In this document: positions 63,131-64,000 of the stretch, in pieces
Layout of the letters: the number at the start of each line of letters is the position of its first letter
Position numbering within the stretch: the stretch's first letter is position 1
NCBI RefSeq assembly: GCF_030317105.1
Contig: NZ_JASZYG010000004.1
Coordinates: forward strand, 434,001-498,000
Length of the DNA stretch: 64,000 nucleotides
Reading direction: 5' to 3'
Source: Variovorax brevis
GTDB lineage: Bacteria; Pseudomonadota; Gammaproteobacteria; Burkholderiales; Burkholderiaceae_C
Translations under genes and position numbers: made by a program
The notes under the pieces: generated by a model
Databases searched by the model: none
Seen by the model: only the letters and a program-made list of their open reading frames with translations
Told to the model about the DNA's origin: nothing

Positions 63131-63149
63131 ATTGTCAACAAGCCGAATG
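63131..63149 (-). promoter_or_regulatory. GntR operator, copy 3 (before GntR 2)
   Basis: On the minus strand it reads CATTCGGCTTGTTGACAAT, which differs from copy 1 (CATTCGG-ATTGTTGACAAT) at a single base. It is 38 bases before the GntR 2 start, so autoregulation is likely. Confidence 0.72.
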
Positions 63150-63220
63150 TATGCATCGATTAAACCACAAGCACGCGCGGACGGCCTGCCGCTGCAGGCC
63201 ACCCGCCCATCGACAGACCT

Positions 63221-63616
63221 TCAAGGCGTCCAGTAAAGGACGGTGGCATTGGTGAGGAAGGTCTCCCACATCGCGTGCGGCTTGCCGGGATCGTCATCGT
63301 CGAACAGGCGGGCCAGGTGCCATTGCGCTTCGATGCGCTCCCTGGCCGAGTCGCCGAACCCGTCCGCGTCGCCGGCGCCGAGGTAGCGGCCGGTAAAGGT
63401 GGCGAGCGAGCCATGCTGCTCGGTGCTGTTCTGCCAGAGCACGGTAAAGCCGATGAGCCGGCCGTCCGTCATGCCGTGCGCATCGAACCATGCGTTGGGG
63501 TTGGGTTTGCCGACCTTGGTCTGGTAACGCGCCGAGACGTGACCGCCCGGTGCGACTGCAAGAATCTCGAGCCCGCCTCCGTTGCGGCCGAGCCACCGTC
63601 CAGTTCGAATGCTCAT
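63221..63616 (-). CDS. Avidin-family protein, cytosolic form
   Basis: A 131-residue protein with the avidin/streptavidin pattern: GRWLGRNGGGLEI, ARYQTKVGKPN, IGFTVLWQN, ATFTGRYLG, ERIEAQWHLA and MWETFLTNATVLY. Three binding-pocket Trp equivalents (VLWQN, AQWHL, MWETF) and the strand-3 Tyr are kept. By eye, several streptavidin biotin contacts are changed (Asn23 and Ser27 to Gly, Trp92 to Phe, Asp128 to Ala). No signal peptide, unlike most avidins. AGGAG precedes ATG 63616. It lies next to a cluster that depends on biotin. Affinity for biotin is uncertain. Confidence 0.8.
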   Translation of the reverse strand: MSIRTGRWLGRNGGGLEILAVAPGGHVSARYQTKVGKPNPNAWFDAHGMTDGRLIGFTVLWQNSTEQHGSLATFTGRYLGAGDADGFGDSARERIEAQWHLARLFDDDDPGKPHAMWETFLTNATVLYWTP

Positions 63617-63902
63617 GTTGTCTCCTCGACGTTGCGCGGCAGGCATGCGACGCGTCCGCCCAACGACCAAACATTCCCTGCATCGCACGGGAACCCCATC
63701 GGAATGACGAGTCCTGATATCAGGTGCGCACGGTACACCCGATGCGCGCCACTTGGCTACGGCGACCTCCGGGCCGAGGCGGACGCCGCCGAGTTCGCAG
63801 GACGCGTCTCTCTTCGAACATGGATGGCCTCAGGGTTGTCCCGAAGCCGCGGCCGCGAAACTAGACTTCGGGGCCAATCAAAACATTCAAGGAGCATTTC
63901 GC
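63617..63902. other. Intergenic region upstream of the avidin-like and exported-protein genes
   Basis: About 285 bases, divergent promoters for the avidin-like gene (minus) and the signal-peptide gene (plus). The only clear structure is a perfect 12-base palindrome CCTGATATCAGG at 63713-63724, a possible operator. No gene is seen in it. Confidence 0.5.
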
Positions 63903-64000
63903 ATGACGCGCAGCATTACCCCGTTGCTTTCTTCCCTCGCCATTGCCGCCGCGCTGGCCTTTGCCACCACTGCGGCACACGCTGCGCCCGACGCAAGGTT
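63903..64000 (+). CDS. N-terminal signal peptide of an exported protein, cut by window end
   Basis: ATG 63903 with AAGGAG ten bases upstream opens a frame reading MTRSITPLLSSLAIAAALAF then ATTAAHAAPDAR, a classic Sec signal peptide with cleavage expected at AHA-AP. Only 32 codons are inside the window, so the mature protein and its function cannot be named. Confidence 0.75.
   Translation, partial: MTRSITPLLSSLAIAAALAFATTAAHAAPDAR

Overview
The window is one contiguous, GC-rich, gene-dense piece of bacterial chromosome. Gene content points to a Burkholderiales bacterium, most likely a Variovorax-like member of the Comamonadaceae. The pointers are a Bug/TctC solute-binding protein, an intracellular PHB depolymerase, a DctB/DctD pair, a PA0069-family radical SAM protein and CCCCC-GA-GGGGG intergenic repeats. 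This assignment is inference from recall. I see no rRNA, tRNA, CRISPR array or intact insertion sequence.

Layout. 1-4.5 kb: the end of a sensor kinase, a DctD-type sigma-54 activator, and a nucleotide cyclase fused to an NTPase. 4.6-6.7 kb: an alpha/beta hydrolase, S-formylglutathione hydrolase and a TfoX-N protein. 6.9-12.8 kb: an RND efflux operon (permease, adaptor, outer-membrane channel). 12.7-14.3 kb: a radical SAM gene behind a near-perfect LexA box, and a divergent DOPA-dioxygenase-like gene. 14.3-16.8 kb: the wreck of a two-partner secretion / contact-dependent inhibition locus that keeps an intact Imm45-like immunity gene. 17.2-29.5 kb: housekeeping genes (GST, phaZ, CBS protein, metY, hydrolases, thioredoxin-like, YihY, GlcD-like FAD enzyme, thyA-folA, APP1-type phosphatase). 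29.6-38.1 kb: a LacI regulator, a complete sugar/polyol ABC importer and dihydroxyacetone-kinase subunits dhaL-dhaK. 38.2-42.9 kb: an orphan Phd antitoxin, a NagGH/NagAb-like Rieske oxygenase with a divergent NahR-like regulator and a NahR-type box, a catalase-fold protein and DUF2789. 42.9-43.7 kb: a VapBC pair with a palindromic operator.

43.7-63.1 kb is the most unusual part. Two divergent operons leave one intergenic region at 52.55-52.71 kb. The minus operon encodes a free-standing biotin carrier, a GntR regulator, a CoA ligase, two acyl-CoA carboxyltransferase (12S/PccB-type) subunits, an MFS transporter, a YeiH-type permease and a beta-carbonic anhydrase. The plus operon encodes AccB- and AccC-like proteins, two tandem 5S/pyruvate-carboxylase-type TIM barrels that have lost key catalytic residues, a DUF35 protein, a second CoA ligase, a cysteine-less thiolase-like protein and a cysteine-rich lipoprotein. 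A Bug binding protein and a second, paralogous GntR regulator follow. The same operator (core ATTGTTGACAAT) lies in the divergent promoter, before the Bug gene and, with one mismatch, before the second GntR gene, so the region looks like one regulon. An avidin-fold protein follows at once. I read this as an uncharacterised pathway for an imported acid: CoA activation, biotin-dependent carboxylation with bicarbonate from the carbonic anhydrase, and C-C cleavage by the DUF35/thiolase-like pair. The substrate cannot be named from sequence.
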